Origin: Rubellicoccus peritrichatus
GTDB taxonomy: Bacteria; Verrucomicrobiota; Verrucomicrobiia; Opitutales; Cerasicoccaceae
NCBI RefSeq assembly: GCF_033100135.1
Contig: NZ_CP136920.1
Coordinates: forward strand, 3,529,001-3,593,000
Length of the DNA: 64,000 bases
Reading direction: 5' to 3'
How positions within the stretch are numbered: position 1 is the first letter of the stretch; the number at the start of each line of letters is the position of its first letter. A program made the position numbers and the translations under genes. Under the pieces are notes generated by a model. That model did no database searches, was not told the DNA's origin, and saw nothing but the letters and a program-made list of their open reading frames with translations. Of this stretch, positions 61,547-64,000 are shown piece by piece.

Positions 61547-63596
61547 ACAAGCTGTCCACTCTATTTCAAAAGTGATGAATCCTTGTAATATGAATAAATT
61601 GTATCTGGCCTCGGCCTGGTATCCGGAACAGTTTCCGAAGGAAACCTGGAGCGAAGATCTCAGGACAATGAAGCAGTTAGGGCTTAATACCGTGCGAGTT
61701 GGTGAATTTGCATGGTCCTGTCTCGAACCCAGTGAAGGATTGTATGAAACGGATTGGCTTGTTGAAGCCATGGACTTGCTTGCCGAATACGAGATCGATT
61801 GTGTTCTTTGCACGCCGACAGCGACTCCACCATTATGGTTGCTGCAACGCTATCCGGAAATCGGATATGTGGAACCAGATGGTTATCGTCATAAACATGG
61901 AGCCCGACAACATGCCTCTTACAACAGCCCGATTTTTCGTTCTTATGCCAGTAAGATCACTGATGTTGTTGCCAGGCAGTTTGGCAATCATCGGGCTTTA
62001 CTGGCCTGGCAGATTGATAACGAACTGGGATCTCATCAACGCCGTTGCTTTAGCGAAGACTCGGCAAAGAAATGGCACGTATGGCTTAAGCAACGATATG
62101 GGACAATTGAAGCGTTGAATGAAGCTTGGCGAACGGTAATATGGAGCCAGCGTTACTCGAGTTTCGAGGATGTACCGCAGCCTTATGATTTGTGCTATTA
62201 TTCGCATAATTTCGCAGTTACTTTAAACTATCGGCGTTTTATGGCAGATGCGATTGCTGAGTTTCAACATGAGCAAGCATCTATTGTTAGAGAATATAGC
62301 AAGGCACCGATTACACATAATAGCACGGCCAGAACTGATGACTGGCGGTTGAGTCGTACATTGGACTTTCCGTCATCCGATCTCTATACCAGTAATCAGA
62401 CACCCACCAGTATTCACTTTCGCTTTGATTCAATGCGGAACATATTACCGGGAAAGCCGTTTTGGACAATGGAAACATCGTGTGAAGGCTTCATCGATGG
62501 TGAGCTGTTTAAGGAAGGTTGGATTGGTTGTTTTAGTTTCCTCAATTATGTGATGGGAGGAAATGGCCTTGGTTACTGGCCATGGAAGCAGCAACCCGGA
62601 GGCTCTGAAATTATCAACAATTCCATTGTCTATAGTAATGGTCAACCAGCTACGGGTTGGCAAAATGTTGAGGAGTCTGTTGAAGTAAAGAAACAATTAG
62701 AGCCTGTTTTAGAGAAATATCGCCCGCTCAAGGCGGAGGTTGTTTGTGTTCGTTCCGAGGTGAACGGAACTTACTTTTTCGAGGATAAAGCTGGAGGATT
62801 GGAGCCTAATTATAACTATCGCAAGAGAGTTGGGGAATATTATCAAACACTACTCGATTTAGGTGTATGGCGTGATGTTGTTTTTGATGAAGCTCCGATC
62901 CCCGAATGTAGCGTCCTGATTTCTCCTTATTTGCCATACATTTCCGAAGGCTTTATTGAGCAAGCTCTTACTATGGTGGAAAAGGGAACTGTTTGGATCG
63001 CTGGCCCTTATACTGGCTTTCGAACGAAAGATCATGCCGTGCACACCGATTATCTTCTAGGAAAACTGGAGGAGCGTATTGGTTTTAAAACTCGATACGT
63101 CCTTCAAGCGGCTGAGTTGGATGTGGATATTGGAGGGATTAAAGGGCGCACAAATCAGTTTGCCACCATGTTTAGGCCTGACTCAACGGATGAAGTTCTC
63201 GGAGTTTACACAACAAAGCGATTTGAGGGTGCAGCTTGGGGGATACGTCGCAGATATGGTAAGGGAACAATCTACCTGCCCGGAACCGATTTAGATGAGC
63301 TGAGTCGCAATGTATTTTTAAGGAGTATTTTTGAGCGAGAAAATATTCGATGTTATCCTACAGATGAGAAGGTAACCGTAGTGCCTTTGGCATCTGAATC
63401 TGGTCAAGAAGCAATGGCTTTCTGTAACTGGGGACAGGAAACTAAAGAACTTCCAGTAGCAATTGACAGGGTGTTAGTTGCATCTCGGCAGTTGGACTGT
63501 TATGAAGGCAGATTAACGCTTGAACCAGGATCTTGGTTGGTTGCTGAAGTTTCTTTAGATGCGCACGTAGCCAATCCTATGGTGGCCACCACATAA
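61536..63596 (+). CDS. GH42 beta-galactosidase, second copy
   Basis: 686 residues from 61536; ATGs at 61575 and 61590 are also plausible, the latter giving MNKLYLASAWYPEQF, the family N-terminus. Acid/base Glu163 (WQIDNELGSH) and nucleophile Glu313 (TMETSCEGF) are intact. It is close to the product of 32344 along its length (HGARQHASYN, YRRFMADAIAEFQ, GLGYWPWKQQPGG). No signal peptide. Unlike the first GH42, it sits in an operon with the pseudopilin and small secreted protein, overlapping the latter by 11 bases. Probably removes beta-galactose from imported oligosaccharides. Confidence 0.9.
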   Translation: MPAKQAVHSISKVMNPCNMNKLYLASAWYPEQFPKETWSEDLRTMKQLGLNTVRVGEFAWSCLEPSEGLYETDWLVEAMDLLAEYEIDCVLCTPTATPPLWLLQRYPEIGYVEPDGYRHKHGARQHASYNSPIFRSYASKITDVVARQFGNHRALLAWQIDNELGSHQRRCFSEDSAKKWHVWLKQRYGTIEALNEAWRTVIWSQRYSSFEDVPQPYDLCYYSHNFAVTLNYRRFMADAIAEFQHEQASIVREYSKAPITHNSTARTDDWRLSRTLDFPSSDLYTSNQTPTSIHFRFDSMRNILPGKPFWTMETSCEGFIDGELFKEGWIGCFSFLNYVMGGNGLGYWPWKQQPGGSEIINNSIVYSNGQPATGWQNVEESVEVKKQLEPVLEKYRPLKAEVVCVRSEVNGTYFFEDKAGGLEPNYNYRKRVGEYYQTLLDLGVWRDVVFDEAPIPECSVLISPYLPYISEGFIEQALTMVEKGTVWIAGPYTGFRTKDHAVHTDYLLGKLEERIGFKTRYVLQAAELDVDIGGIKGRTNQFATMFRPDSTDEVLGVYTTKRFEGAAWGIRRRYGKGTIYLPGTDLDELSRNVFLRSIFERENIRCYPTDEKVTVVPLASESGQEAMAFCNWGQETKELPVAIDRVLVASRQLDCYEGRLTLEPGSWLVAEVSLDAHVANPMVATT

Positions 63597-63607
63597 TATT
63601 TGGGTAA

Positions 63608-63621
63608 TTCAAATGATTGAA
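63608..63621. promoter_or_regulatory. TTCAA-type operator
   Basis: TTCAAATGATTGAA, with flanking A/T making ATTCAA/TTGAAT arms, lies 12 bases after the GH42 stop and 110 bases upstream of the next start. A weaker copy (TTCAACTAATTGAT) is at 63680-63693. Confidence 0.6.
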
Positions 63622-63730
63622 TGACTACATGCGTCGCTATCGGCCCTCAATTCACTAGTTTTAGGCGATATTACAGTCATTCAACTAATTGATTTTCGTA
63701 TAACAGATCTCCAAATCCAAATACTCCACA

Positions 63731-64000
63731 ATGAAAATAAGAAAATATACCACACTGGCAGCGTTGCTATTGTTCGTTGCAACATATTCCCATGCACAAT
63801 TCTTTGCTTATGATGGCTTTGAAACTCCCGGTGATTATACCGATGCCACTGATGTGACTGCACAGTCCGGAGGTGGATCCGGGGATTGGGATACGGTAAC
63901 GCTCCCCAATTGGAATTCTATTAATGCTGGAGGAACTTTTGAAACAGTAACATCTTCACTGACCTATACTGCTGGTTCTGATACGCTTTTGACGACAACA
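63731..64000 (+). CDS. Start of a secreted protein (3' truncated by window edge)
   Basis: ATG 63731 opens a 90-codon frame that runs off the window. It encodes a signal peptide (MKIRKYTTLAALLLFVATYSHAQ) and then FFAYDGFETPGDYTDATDVT, a beginning typical of verrucomicrobial LamG-like or PEP-CTERM secreted proteins. The downstream part, and so the family, cannot be seen. Two TTCAA-type sites precede it. Confidence 0.7.
   Translation, partial: MKIRKYTTLAALLLFVATYSHAQFFAYDGFETPGDYTDATDVTAQSGGGSGDWDTVTLPNWNSINAGGTFETVTSSLTYTAGSDTLLTTT

Noticed and set aside
1-64000. tRNA, rRNA, CRISPR, insertion sequence or phage genes
   Set aside because: No cloverleaf T-loop pattern, no evenly spaced repeats, no DDE/HUH transposase or integrase motifs were seen by reading; a computed scan was not possible.

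Overview
The window reads as chromosomal DNA of a Verrucomicrobiota bacterium, most likely of the Opitutae type. The grounds are protein families, not phylogeny: two very long pseudopilin-like proteins that match the 'Verru_Chthon cassette protein A' pattern, two PEP-CTERM secreted proteins, a secreted protein with a tryptophan-rich C-terminal tail that I associate with Opitutae, and many large secreted carbohydrate-active enzymes. No rRNA, tRNA, transposase, phage gene or CRISPR array was seen. Both ends cut through genes.

Layout. 1-8606 (+): a tightly overlapping operon of an ABC-2 exporter (ATPase and permease), a DUF58 protein and BatA-like/von Willebrand A membrane proteins; a MoxR ATPase would be expected upstream, outside the window. 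8683-10617 (-): a GH78-like (rhamnosidase-type) hydrolase. 11015-32230: a carbohydrate region with a PEP-CTERM protein, two domain-shuffled CE1-like esterases, a first pseudopilin plus small secreted protein pair, a GntR and a LacI regulator, another PEP-CTERM protein, a clan GH-A (GH39-like) hydrolase and a deacetylase-like protein. 32344-35964 (-): a GH42 beta-galactosidase and a secreted protein with a threefold repeat. 36115-44814: a lipoprotein, two membrane glycosyltransferases, a fused flavoprotein/polyferredoxin, a DUF547 protein and a LolA-like protein. 44983-48931: a secreted protein with the W-rich tail and a tandem array of three unrecognised secreted proteins. 49024-54491: a PhzF-like enzyme, an NtrC-type sigma-54 activator, a GT39-like membrane protein and an outer-membrane beta-barrel. 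54508-64000: a sugar isomerase, a sulfatase, a second pseudopilin plus small secreted protein pair, a second GH42 and the start of another secreted protein.

How it may work together. The sulfatase, GH42, GH39-like, GH78-like, esterase and deacetylase-like genes suggest stepwise breakdown of a sulfated, acylated, galactose- and perhaps rhamnose-containing polysaccharide. Short palindromes in the intergenic gaps fall into two main families: TTGGGAA-NN-TTCCCAA and its TGAGAA-NN-TTCTCA relatives around 10.8-20.8 kb, and TTCAA-N4-TTGAA around 55.3-63.6 kb. They look like operators of local GntR/LacI-type regulators and would tie the pseudopilin cassettes to the sugar genes. That linkage is inference.

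The best candidates for something undescribed are the duplicated giant pseudopilin/small secreted protein cassette (the second copy coupled to a GH42 gene), the three-gene array of secreted unknowns at 46.3-48.9 kb, and the two operator families.
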